A DNA stretch of 11,474 nt from Victivallales bacterium. GTDB lineage: Bacteria > Verrucomicrobiota > Lentisphaeria > Oligosphaerales > Oligosphaeraceae. The stretch is from assembly GCA_017543165.1 (NCBI GenBank), contig JAFYGL010000151.1:1-11474 (forward strand), given 5' to 3'. Shown here piece by piece: positions 1 to 6,411 of the stretch. Numbering within the stretch: position 1 is the stretch's first letter; each line of letters starts with the position of its first letter. Position numbers and translations under genes: made by a program. The notes below the pieces were generated by a model. That model was not told the DNA's origin, searched no databases, and saw only the letters and a list, made by a program, of their open reading frames with translations.

Positions 1-222
1 AGTGGACAGTGGACAGTGGTTCAGGCGGTTTTTCGCGCGGCCATTGGCCGCGCGTCAGGATGAAGGTAGAACGATATGCGTACAAGCAACAATGTTCTTG
101 CTAATCTGGGCGCCCAGCCGTGGGGAAACATTTGCGTATGCCAGCCTGGTTGGCTACCTTCATCCTGACGCGCGGCCAATGGCCGCGCGAAAAACCGCCT
201 GAACCACTGTCCACTGTCCACT
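1..222. repeat. 222-bp palindrome with perfect 69-bp inverted arms
   Basis: Bases 1-69 are the exact reverse complement of 154-222. The 84-base middle is centred on a perfect 12-bp palindrome (106-117) whose centre, 111.5, is also the centre of the whole element; the two 36-base segments beside it are mostly diverged but still share a symmetric AATGTT. Each arm begins at its outer end with two and a half AGTGGAC units and contains a nested near-perfect hairpin with 10-bp stems (34-43/45-54 and its mirror at 169-189). The element ends at 222, directly beside the stop codon of the gene at 223-4101. It resembles a head-to-head pair of REP/BIME-like or MITE-like units. No transposase is present. 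The left end coincides with the window edge, so the element may extend further. Confidence 0.93.
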
Positions 223-3200
223 CTACAAGGATATTTCCACGATTGCAAACGTATGGTGCTTGAGGCTCATGGACAGTTTGCCATCCTTGAAGCCATTGAC
301 CTTGCTGCCGAAGTCACCCAGTTGCAGTGGCGCACGCCCTTGATAGATGTGGTTGCTGCCTAGCAGTTTGTAGAGTTGCTGGTAGTCTGGGTCGTCAGCC
401 GTAAGCAGGTCCTTTGCGGCGCTTGGCGCAAAGCCAAGAGCCTTTGCGTCGAAGGCGATGGTGAATGTCTGGTCCTTATGCTCTTTGCCCAGGTGTGAGA
501 CCACTGCCAGTGCCTTCTTCTGGCCAGGATGCCTGTAGATGCTGACAAATATGTCGCTGGCGCCCTGGACTGCGGCGGGCTTTCTCCAGTAGCCTATGAA
601 TTGCGCGTTCTTGACGCCGAAACGCTCGTATTCGCGCACAATCTTGTCAAGAATGCCGAAATGCGTACGATTCTGCGCAGTGATGGTATTATGCTGCAAT
701 GTGGCCGCCAGGAAGGCCTGGCTTATCCTGAAACTGTACAACTGCGCAGGTTCCTTGCCGCCGCCGTATTCGGGCTTGAGCGTATCCGCGGGGTTGTATA
801 CGCTGTTGGTGAAGCCGAAAGGCAGGGATGACAGCTCGCTGGCGAACATCGAGAGGTCGTAGCTGTCCAGAATGTCCTTGCAATTGTGGTAAAGCGTGCT
901 GGAATCCTGGCGTATGTGCTCTCCATTGAAAAGATGCGTTGCAAATGTGAAAGACGGCACTTCAACGCAATCCGTGTTGTGCAGCACCACCAGAGGCTCC
1001 TTGACGCCAGATTCATATAGAATCAAGGCGGTCCTGCGGTAGAGTTCCCTCATTGCCAGAATGGGCCAGTGCTCGCTGCAACCATGCTGTACATTGCTGC
1101 ATGGGCCGAACACGCCAAAGTCGTAGTAGATGCTGTCCACCTTTGTGCGCTCCACGAAGCGCTTCAAATGGTAACTGTAGAAGTCAAGCGCAGCGGTATT
1201 TGGGCAGCACTCGAACAAAGTCACCTTGCGCCCGTCCTGCGTATAGGGCAGGACATAGCCTGGCGCGACGCGCCATTCGTTCTTGTACGCCTTGATTTCG
1301 GGATATTCGTCCGAAATGCCGCGTGACGCCATATACGCCGTCAGCTTTGTCCCCGATGCCTTGCGCCATTTCATCTGCTCGCTGTTGAGGATGATGTCGG
1401 TCCAGGTCTCCTCCGTCGGAAAATCGTTGAATGGATTGACCGAGCCCTTGAAATGGCTGAAGATTGCCAGGTAATTGACTGGAGCGCGGCCAGGGCGTCG
1501 CATCATCTGCGTATGGTTGTCCCCCATGATGTCAAGCGGGAAATCGCTGGTATGTTTTTTCACTGGCGTGGCCACGTATCCGAACTCGAATACAAAAGCG
1601 CCGCCCTTTTCAAGGTTCGCTCTCAGGCGCACTTCGACCACGGCCTTGTCTCCGTTCTTTTCAATGGTCCAGACCTCGTTCTTCGGGCCAGTCCAGCCCT
1701 TTTTGCTTTCAGTGAAGAGGCAGATTCCCTGCTCCTCGTCTCCAATCCACATCATTGGATAGAAGCCAAGTGACATCTTGCCTGGCTTTACGGCGCAGGT
1801 TGTCTTGGTGCCCCAGGAGGAGCCATTGGCCGCGTGCAGATACTTTGCGTACGCGGCATTCAGCGTGAACCTCAATTTCAGTTCCGTCAGGTCATCCAGG
1901 GCCTTCAGCTGAATCTTACTGTATGACACACCGTCATATTCGACAAAGCCAGTGGATTGCGCAGAGAAGGCAGCGTGCCTGGCGGATGCAATGAAATCCG
2001 CCCTGTGGGGCAGGGAGGACTTGACCTGGAAGGAACCCTGTGAGGCGGCCTCGCCATTGGCGATCAATGCAGGCGCGGCGGCAAAGAGTTCCCTGCCCTG
2101 CGTCTTTACGGAATCGGGCAGGACAGAGCGAGCGTATCCGTAGGTGCGTCCCCACATTGAGAAACTGCTGCCCTTCGTCTCAAGGGGCGTGAACGGCGGC
2201 AGTATCACAGTCTGGTCATACTTGACTTTCGCCCATTCCCCCATGCCTGGGAAAATCAGTTCCTGCGAATAAAACTCCTTGCCTTCCCCGTCCGTAAGTT
2301 GCAGTTTGTAATTTCCCGCTGGAAATTTCAGATGGTCAAAGGGCACAGTCATCTTGTCGCCTACGAGTTTGCCTGTCCAGAGTTCCTTGCCAGCCGTGTC
2401 GGCCAATCTCAGGTATTTATCGCCCTGCGAGCCGAAATTGCGCTGTATCTTGTCCGTACGCAAAGCCACATCGATGGCATTCTGGAAAAAACGGGGGTTC
2501 ACCTCCATTATTATGTCGTCCTGCTTGAATGGCACTAGATTCCTGGCGAATGCCTTTCCTTTTCGGGACAATGTGTAGCGCAGCATATCATACTCGCCTG
2601 AACGCAGCGGCACATCCACTTCGATTTCCCTGCATTCGCCTGCCTTCATATTGTATTTCTTGGCGTAAATGGGGGCTGGCATGCAGGAGCCATCCTCAAG
2701 CAGCATTGCAATCTCGTAGGAAAGTTCGCCGGCAACTGGTGAATACAGCAGCATTTTCTGCTTCAAAGTGCCATTGGCTGGGTTGTTTCTTTCAATAAGC
2801 CTGCAAGCAGGCGCGTCATTCACAAAAGCGATTTTCGGGGAATTCTCCTTTATCCAGTAGCTGCCGTCTGGATTGAGCGCGGTCGCGCCAGAGAAGTCCG
2901 TAATTGTCCAACTGCGGCAGAAATTGAATGGGACTGGCTCCTTGGGCATTCCCTTCAGTCCGAAGGAGGACCATGGAATCGCGGCTTCCGCCTGCCATAC
3001 CTGCGAGTTGTCTATGAGCATCGCCAGTTTGGACTTGTATTGCCAGGGCGCCGTCCAGTCGCGGTCCTTGCCCTTGCGCTCCGTGCTGCCTCCAGCAACA
3101 TTGCCGCCGAAACGGTAGGCCTCGCCGTTGACAAAAAGGAAAAACTCAAATGATTCAGTGCCGAACACCTCTGGCTTGTTCTCTGGCGTGCGCGGCTGCC

Positions 3201-4101
3201 CCTGGCTTATCGTGTTGTTGGAGGGGAAAGAGTACTGCATTCCAAGATAGAGGTTCTGGCTGTCCGCCGAGATGAGGAAGTATCCATTCGGCGCCTTGAA
3301 GCTGTCATACTTGCTGTAGAGATTCACAAGCACAGGCAGCGAGGCCGACTGTTTCCAGAAGGCCTCGTCCAGCTTGCCGTCGATTTCAGGTGCCTTTGCC
3401 GTGTTTACTGGTACGCTCAGCAGCCCTGGATTGACTTTTACTGCATTTTCAATTTTGGCGCCTGAAAGTTCGGCGATTTTGGAGGAGGGAAGCCCCTCGT
3501 CGTATGCAATCAGTTCTTTGAACAACTGGTCGTCCTTGCCAGGCGCCAGCGTGCCGTATCCGTCCTTGTACGGCCCAAGGTGTATCTTGTCTGGATTTGC
3601 CAGCGGCAGGGGGAGTTTCGCGTCCTCCAGCATCAGCCCGTCCAGATAGAAACGGACGCGCCCGTCCCTCCAGGCGACGGCCGCGCTGTGCTCCTTGCCG
3701 AACTCAATCGGGACTGGCGATTCAAAAATGACCTTGTCGGTGTAGTCGCCCACGTAGAAGCGCAGTATTTTGGAATTGCCGCCAGTATAGATTGCCGCCC
3801 TGTTGCGGGAACGGCAGCGGTATGTCATTATGTTGCGCAGCTTCTGCTTTTCATCCAGTTTCGGATTGAGTTTGAAGCGCACGATTATCGTGCCTTCATT
3901 TGCCTTTATGAGGCCAGGCGCGGGAACGGCAAGCCCCTGGCTTCCACGCAGGAGCCACCCGTCCTGCGTCTGCGGCACCTCCAACTTTCCTCCAGGCAGC
4001 TCCAGCGTCTGGGCCTCACCGAATTGCAGATGCAGTGTTTCAGCGGCATGGAGGCATACGACAAACAACAACGACAACAGAAAATACTTGAAAACTCTCA
4101 T
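223..4101 (-). CDS. Secreted LamG/CBM9-like/DUF6067-type putative glycoside hydrolase
   Basis: A 1292-residue protein probably exported to act on polysaccharide. Residues 1-20 are a signal peptide (MRVFKY, a hydrophobic LLSLLFVVCL core, then HAA before E21); the Cys is not in a good lipobox. Residues ~68-212 look like a LamG/concanavalin-A-like sandwich (VRFYLDG, LGPYKDGYG). Residues ~228-430 look like a CBM9/DOMON-type carbohydrate-binding domain (PEIDGKLDEAFW at 238-249, then an AEAAIPWSSF strand near 371-380). Residues ~440-650 are beta-rich linker domains. Residues ~660-1292 resemble the DUF6067/GH123-like glycosidase module, with FPLDIMGDN (854-862) and a barrel strand DSIYYDFG (989-996) whose acidic residues could be catalytic. 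A frame extension to 4176 exists, but the start at 4101 has the signal peptide and a GGAG ribosome site and avoids the 4147-4238 repeat. It follows rhaA and the GNAT gene on the same strand. Family assignment is from memory of patterns; substrate unknown. Confidence 0.85.
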   Translation of the reverse strand: MRVFKYFLLSLLFVVCLHAAETLHLQFGEAQTLELPGGKLEVPQTQDGWLLRGSQGLAVPAPGLIKANEGTIIVRFKLNPKLDEKQKLRNIMTYRCRSRNRAAIYTGGNSKILRFYVGDYTDKVIFESPVPIEFGKEHSAAVAWRDGRVRFYLDGLMLEDAKLPLPLANPDKIHLGPYKDGYGTLAPGKDDQLFKELIAYDEGLPSSKIAELSGAKIENAVKVNPGLLSVPVNTAKAPEIDGKLDEAFWKQSASLPVLVNLYSKYDSFKAPNGYFLISADSQNLYLGMQYSFPSNNTISQGQPRTPENKPEVFGTESFEFFLFVNGEAYRFGGNVAGGSTERKGKDRDWTAPWQYKSKLAMLIDNSQVWQAEAAIPWSSFGLKGMPKEPVPFNFCRSWTITDFSGATALNPDGSYWIKENSPKIAFVNDAPACRLIERNNPANGTLKQKMLLYSPVAGELSYEIAMLLEDGSCMPAPIYAKKYNMKAGECREIEVDVPLRSGEYDMLRYTLSRKGKAFARNLVPFKQDDIIMEVNPRFFQNAIDVALRTDKIQRNFGSQGDKYLRLADTAGKELWTGKLVGDKMTVPFDHLKFPAGNYKLQLTDGEGKEFYSQELIFPGMGEWAKVKYDQTVILPPFTPLETKGSSFSMWGRTYGYARSVLPDSVKTQGRELFAAAPALIANGEAASQGSFQVKSSLPHRADFIASARHAAFSAQSTGFVEYDGVSYSKIQLKALDDLTELKLRFTLNAAYAKYLHAANGSSWGTKTTCAVKPGKMSLGFYPMMWIGDEEQGICLFTESKKGWTGPKNEVWTIEKNGDKAVVEVRLRANLEKGGAFVFEFGYVATPVKKHTSDFPLDIMGDNHTQMMRRPGRAPVNYLAIFSHFKGSVNPFNDFPTEETWTDIILNSEQMKWRKASGTKLTAYMASRGISDEYPEIKAYKNEWRVAPGYVLPYTQDGRKVTLFECCPNTAALDFYSYHLKRFVERTKVDSIYYDFGVFGPCSNVQHGCSEHWPILAMRELYRRTALILYESGVKEPLVVLHNTDCVEVPSFTFATHLFNGEHIRQDSSTLYHNCKDILDSYDLSMFASELSSLPFGFTNSVYNPADTLKPEYGGGKEPAQLYSFRISQAFLAATLQHNTITAQNRTHFGILDKIVREYERFGVKNAQFIGYWRKPAAVQGASDIFVSIYRHPGQKKALAVVSHLGKEHKDQTFTIAFDAKALGFAPSAAKDLLTADDPDYQQLYKLLGSNHIYQGRAPLQLGDFGSKVNGFKDGKLSMSLKHHTFAIVEISL

Positions 4102-4106
4102 TTGAA

Positions 4107-4111
4107 CTCCG
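4107..4111 (-). promoter_or_regulatory. Ribosome binding site that fixes the start at 4101
   Basis: On the minus strand CGGAG lies five bases before the ATG at 4101-4099. It supports this start over the upstream in-frame ATG at 4176, which lies inside an inverted repeat and would put 25 non-signal-like residues before the signal peptide. Confidence 0.7.
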
Positions 4112-4146
4112 TATTGCACAGTAACTTTCAATGACATGGCGATAAA

Positions 4147-4238
4147 TTTTATCCACAGATTTCCGCAGATTGTCACTGATTTATTTCAAAATCACTAGAA
4201 GTCAATCAGTGACAATCTGCGGAAATCTGTGGATAAAA
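4147..4238. repeat. Perfect 35-bp inverted repeat with paired DnaA-box sequences
   Basis: Bases 4147-4181 are the exact reverse complement of 4204-4238, with a 22-base loop. Each arm contains TTATCCACA, the consensus DnaA box (4149-4157 on plus, 4228-4236 on minus). The element lies between the GNAT stop (4250) and the start of the large secreted protein (4101). In minus-strand RNA it would form a long hairpin 11 bases after the GNAT stop, so it could terminate, attenuate or stabilise the message. No uridine run follows the hairpin directly. Most likely a dispersed intergenic palindromic repeat. Confidence 0.93.
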
Positions 4239-4249
4239 AACTATGGACA

Positions 4250-4795
4250 CTACGACAGGAGTGTGCCGTTGGCGTCAGTTGGTGTGAAGTTCAGGTTCAA
4301 CTGCTTGCCGATGGCGTCCCAGCGCCCTTCCATGTCATCCGCATGAAACACTGGATGCCAACCAAGTTTGAGGTATATGCGCAGCGCGGGCGCCCTGAAG
4401 TCGTCAGTGAATATCACGAAACGCTTGAAACCCACTTCCTTAAGTGCCTGCATGGTCGCGATGGAGATGGGCCTGCCCAGGCCCCGTCCCCTGTAGGCGG
4501 GATTGCTCAGAAACCAGCCAAACTGCCCCGTGCCTTCCTCTGTGTAGCTTTCCGCGGAGGCCGCCTGCGCAAAGGTTCCGCTGGATTTATCCACAATAAG
4601 CATCACCCTTTTTGCGGGACCGCTCAGATACTCGTCCAGCCTTGCCCTGTCCCATTCAGTAAAGCCCGACATTGGCCTCATGGCAAGATACTGCTCCTCG
4701 TCACCGCGCTTCAACGGGCGTATTTCAAAGCCCTCTGGCACTTCAAGTGGCGGTATTACATCCCTTTCGGGGAAAAAGTACATTTTAAGTTGCAT
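4250..4795 (-). CDS. GNAT-family N-acetyltransferase
   Basis: A 181-residue cytoplasmic protein with the GNAT acyl-CoA fold. The acetyl-CoA pyrophosphate-binding loop is NPAYRGRGLGRPIS at 98-111, with the R/Q-x-x-G-x-G pattern met by R102, G105 and G107, after the strand GQFGWFLS (90-97). The closing motif APALRIYLKLGW (135-146) is typical of the family C-terminus. It starts seven bases after the rhaA stop, so the two are almost certainly co-transcribed and perhaps translationally coupled; no strong ribosome site is visible and M5 is an alternative start. The acceptor substrate cannot be read from the sequence. Its position in a rhamnose operon may mean acetylation of a sugar or metabolite, but small GNAT genes often sit in unrelated operons. 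A consensus DnaA box (TTATCCACA) lies within the gene at 4587-4595. Confidence 0.9.
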   Translation of the reverse strand: MQLKMYFFPERDVIPPLEVPEGFEIRPLKRGDEEQYLAMRPMSGFTEWDRARLDEYLSGPAKRVMLIVDKSSGTFAQAASAESYTEEGTGQFGWFLSNPAYRGRGLGRPISIATMQALKEVGFKRFVIFTDDFRAPALRIYLKLGWHPVFHADDMEGRWDAIGKQLNLNFTPTDANGTLLS

Positions 4796-4802
4796 GGCAA
4801 AA

Positions 4803-6065
4803 TCAATCTCTCTTTACAAGCACATCCTTTTCGTATGCGCGAATCGGCTCCATCATCGCATAGTCATCGGGCATTCCATTCTTCTCGCAGTAGAACTGCC
4901 ACACATCCGTCCATGGCAGTGCCTTGGACATTTCGCTGTGCGCCATCCTGCCTGTGAAGTCCCAGTTCTGCTCCAACTGCACCAGTTCCTGGTATGGTTC
5001 AAGCAAGGCAATCAGCAGCGCCTTGCGCATGTTGCGGGCGCCGATGGTCCATGCCGCGATTCTGTTGATGGAGGCATCGAAATAATCCAGGCAGATGTAG
5101 ATGTTGGTGCCACCATTGCAGCAGCGGACTGTCTCCCTGGCGATGCGCAGCAACTCGTCATTCAGCAGGATGACATGGTCGCTGTCCCAATGCACGCCGC
5201 GGCTCACATGCAGAAGCATGCGCCCCTGCTGCGCCACCACCGCGCTTATCTTGTCCCCAATGTCCTCCGTGGGATGGAAGTGCCCTGAATCAAAGCACAT
5301 CAGCTTGTTTGCCTTGGCGGCGTACATCAAGTAGAAGTCATTGGAACCCACCGTATATGATTCCACGCCGATGCCGAACAACTTGGGCTCCACGCAGTCC
5401 AGCTCGTATTGTTCATCTATGACATCGGCAAACATTTCGTCAAGCGCCTCCTTCAGGCGAATCCTTGGCGACAACTTGTCCGCAGGAGTGTCCTTGAAGC
5501 CATCTGGCGCCCATTGGTTGCAGACGGAGGGTGTGCCCTGCGCCTTGCCGAATGCCTCGGCCACGCGCCTGATTGCCTTGCCGTGGTTTATCCAGAAGCG
5601 CCTGATGCCAGGATCGGGATGGGACAGGGACAGACCATGGTCCAGTTTGGGATGCGAGTAGTATGCAGGGGCTATGTCCATTCCAATGCCACGTTCCTTT
5701 GACCAGGCCAGCCACCCTGCGAAGTTGTCTATGGTGAAGGCATCCCTGTCAACGCCTGGGAACATCACATCGACTTCATGCCCTTGCAGGCATACCCTGG
5801 AGGTGCCAGGAATCAGTTTCAACGCCAGTTCAAGGTCAGCCCTAAGTTCTTCAGAGTTCCTTGCGCAGCCAGGATACGAGCCTGTTACCTGGCAACCGCC
5901 AGTCAGCGAGTGCCCTGTGCTTTCAAAACCCTTCACATCGTCACCCTGCCAGGCATGTATCGATATGGGAATCCTGTCTAATGTCTCAATCGCCTTCGCC
6001 GCATCCACGCCATGCTCTGCATAAATCTCGCGCGCAATCTCAAACGCCTTCTCCGCCCTGGACAT
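4803..6065 (-). CDS. rhaA: L-rhamnose isomerase
   Basis: A 420-residue cytoplasmic enzyme converting L-rhamnose to L-rhamnulose, the first step of the phosphorylating rhamnose pathway. The length matches the family (about 420). Recognisable along its whole length against E. coli RhaA: SIHAWQGDDVKGFE (35-48), SLTGGCQVTGSYPG (53-66), CVEPKLFGIGVESYTVGSN (224-242), the metal/active-site segments DSGHFHPTE (259-267) and LLHVSRGVHWDSDH (284-297), and LDYFDASINRIAAW (326-339). The expected metal and catalytic residues are present: E226, D259, H262, H286, D294, D296 and D327. The start at 6065 is chosen because AAGGAGA precedes it by six bases and residue 1 then aligns with the family; the open frame runs 30 residues further up into a repeat. 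It is first gene of a minus-strand unit with the GNAT gene and diverges from the rhamnosidase gene. No truncation or frameshift. Confidence 0.97.
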   Translation of the reverse strand: MSRAEKAFEIAREIYAEHGVDAAKAIETLDRIPISIHAWQGDDVKGFESTGHSLTGGCQVTGSYPGCARNSEELRADLELALKLIPGTSRVCLQGHEVDVMFPGVDRDAFTIDNFAGWLAWSKERGIGMDIAPAYYSHPKLDHGLSLSHPDPGIRRFWINHGKAIRRVAEAFGKAQGTPSVCNQWAPDGFKDTPADKLSPRIRLKEALDEMFADVIDEQYELDCVEPKLFGIGVESYTVGSNDFYLMYAAKANKLMCFDSGHFHPTEDIGDKISAVVAQQGRMLLHVSRGVHWDSDHVILLNDELLRIARETVRCCNGGTNIYICLDYFDASINRIAAWTIGARNMRKALLIALLEPYQELVQLEQNWDFTGRMAHSEMSKALPWTDVWQFYCEKNGMPDDYAMMEPIRAYEKDVLVKRD

Positions 6066-6071
6066 GATTAT

Positions 6072-6078
6072 TCTCCTT
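6072..6078 (-). promoter_or_regulatory. Ribosome binding site of rhaA
   Basis: AAGGAGA on the minus strand, six bases before the ATG at 6065-6063. This decides the rhaA start; the upstream ATG at 6155 has no comparable site and lies within a repeat. Confidence 0.85.
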
Positions 6079-6115
6079 ATGTTGCATGTGTTTAACTTTG
6101 ACAAAATCGAGTAGT

Positions 6116-6143
6116 AAAATACCTCATTTCCGCTAGTATGCAA
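6116..6143 (-). promoter_or_regulatory. Candidate rhaA promoter
   Basis: On the minus strand TTGCAT (6143-6138) and TATTTT (6121-6116) are separated by 16 bases and lie about 50 bases before the rhaA start. Matches to the sigma-70 hexamers are only partial (3/6 and 4/6), so this is weak. It lies just on the rhaA side of the composite repeat. Confidence 0.25.
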
Positions 6144-6150
6144 GCAACCT

Positions 6151-6344
6151 TTCAACGCAGAGATTATTTTAACACAGAGGCGCAGAGACGCAGAGGCGCA
6201 GAGTAAAAAATTGTTTATACCAAATTACTCAAAACAAACATAAACTTATCTTAAAAATCACGGAGCCTCTGCGTCTCTGCGTTAAAATCTTTGTGCGCAC
6301 AGTCCACGGTTTTCACTCTCCCCACGATATGCCTCTGCGTTGAA
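6151..6344. repeat. Composite inverted repeat with 8-bp units (CAGAGGCG type)
   Basis: The left side carries a tandem array of 8-base units, CAGAGGCG / CAGAGACG / CAGAGGCG / CAGAG, at 6175-6203. The right side carries the same motif inverted at 6265-6283. Matching pairs are 6182-6197 with 6265-6280 (16 bp), 6166-6173 with 6281-6288 (8 bp), and an outer pair 6151-6162 with 6333-6344 (12 bp). Six extra bases inside the left array make the pairing imperfect. From general experience, CAGAGRCG-type repeats of this sort are scattered between genes in many environmental bacterial genomes. The right end overlaps a TTG codon at 6340 that would be an alternative start for the rhamnosidase, an argument against that start. 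Confidence 0.85.
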
Positions 6345-6346
6345 TA

Positions 6347-6374
6347 TTGCGGAATGGAACCAAGAGGGTACATT
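6347..6374 (+). promoter_or_regulatory. Candidate rhamnosidase-gene promoter
   Basis: TTGCGG (6347-6352), a 16-base spacer and TACATT (6369-6374) lie 37 bases before the ATG at 6412; shifting to CATTAT (6371-6376) gives an 18-base spacer with a better -10. Matches are partial. If real, transcription would begin near 6381, which excludes the TTG start at 6340. Confidence 0.25.
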
Positions 6375-6402
6375 ATGCAACGTTGTTTTTTTTCATTGGA
6401 GC

Positions 6403-6406
6403 GGAG
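6403..6406 (+). promoter_or_regulatory. Ribosome binding site that fixes the start at 6412
   Basis: GGAG lies five bases before the first of three consecutive in-frame ATG codons (6412, 6415, 6418). It favours this cluster over the upstream TTG at 6340, which has no ribosome site. Confidence 0.65.
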
Positions 6407-6411
6407 ATGGA

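Larger units (their letters stand above)
6066..6411. other. Divergent intergenic region between rhaA and the rhamnosidase gene
   Basis: This 346-base stretch has no convincing gene. It must hold the promoters of both divergent units and is where control by a rhamnose-responsive regulator would be expected, though I could not identify an operator. Most of it is taken up by the composite inverted repeat at 6151-6344. The A+T-rich segment around 6204-6260, between the repeat halves, has no obvious function. Confidence 0.7.

Noticed and set aside
1..222. Integron attC site or tRNA-like element.
   Set aside because: There is no conserved GTTRRRY/RYYYAAC core pair and no neighbouring integrase or cassette gene; the symmetry is too perfect for attC.
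2..248. Short open frames on both strands inside the left palindrome.
   Set aside because: Their near-identical sequences are a by-product of the inverted repeat; they have no ribosome site and cross the hairpin stems.
1823..1836. A 13-base match (GCCATTGGCCGCG) inside the hydrolase gene to the palindrome arm.
   Set aside because: It falls in ordinary coding sequence with no surrounding similarity or inverted partner; probably chance.
3580..4134. A 184-codon plus-strand open frame.
   Set aside because: It lies antisense to the N-terminal part of the secreted hydrolase, whose signal peptide and domains are coherent; the product resembles nothing.
4147..4238. Replication origin suggested by paired DnaA boxes.
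   Set aside because: Only two boxes tied together by the palindrome, no A+T-rich unwinding region, and no dnaA, dnaN or rep gene nearby.
4229..4957. A 242-codon plus-strand open frame.
   Set aside because: It runs antisense across the GNAT gene and the rhaA end, and begins inside the inverted repeat.
6175..6203. Possible CRISPR array in the CAGAGGCG tandem units.
   Set aside because: Units are only 8 bases, directly adjacent without spacers, and have an inverted partner; no cas genes are present.
6340..6411. Upstream TTG start for the rhamnosidase.
   Set aside because: It lies in the right edge of the composite repeat, has no ribosome site, and a candidate promoter lies downstream of it; the ATG cluster at 6412 has GGAG.
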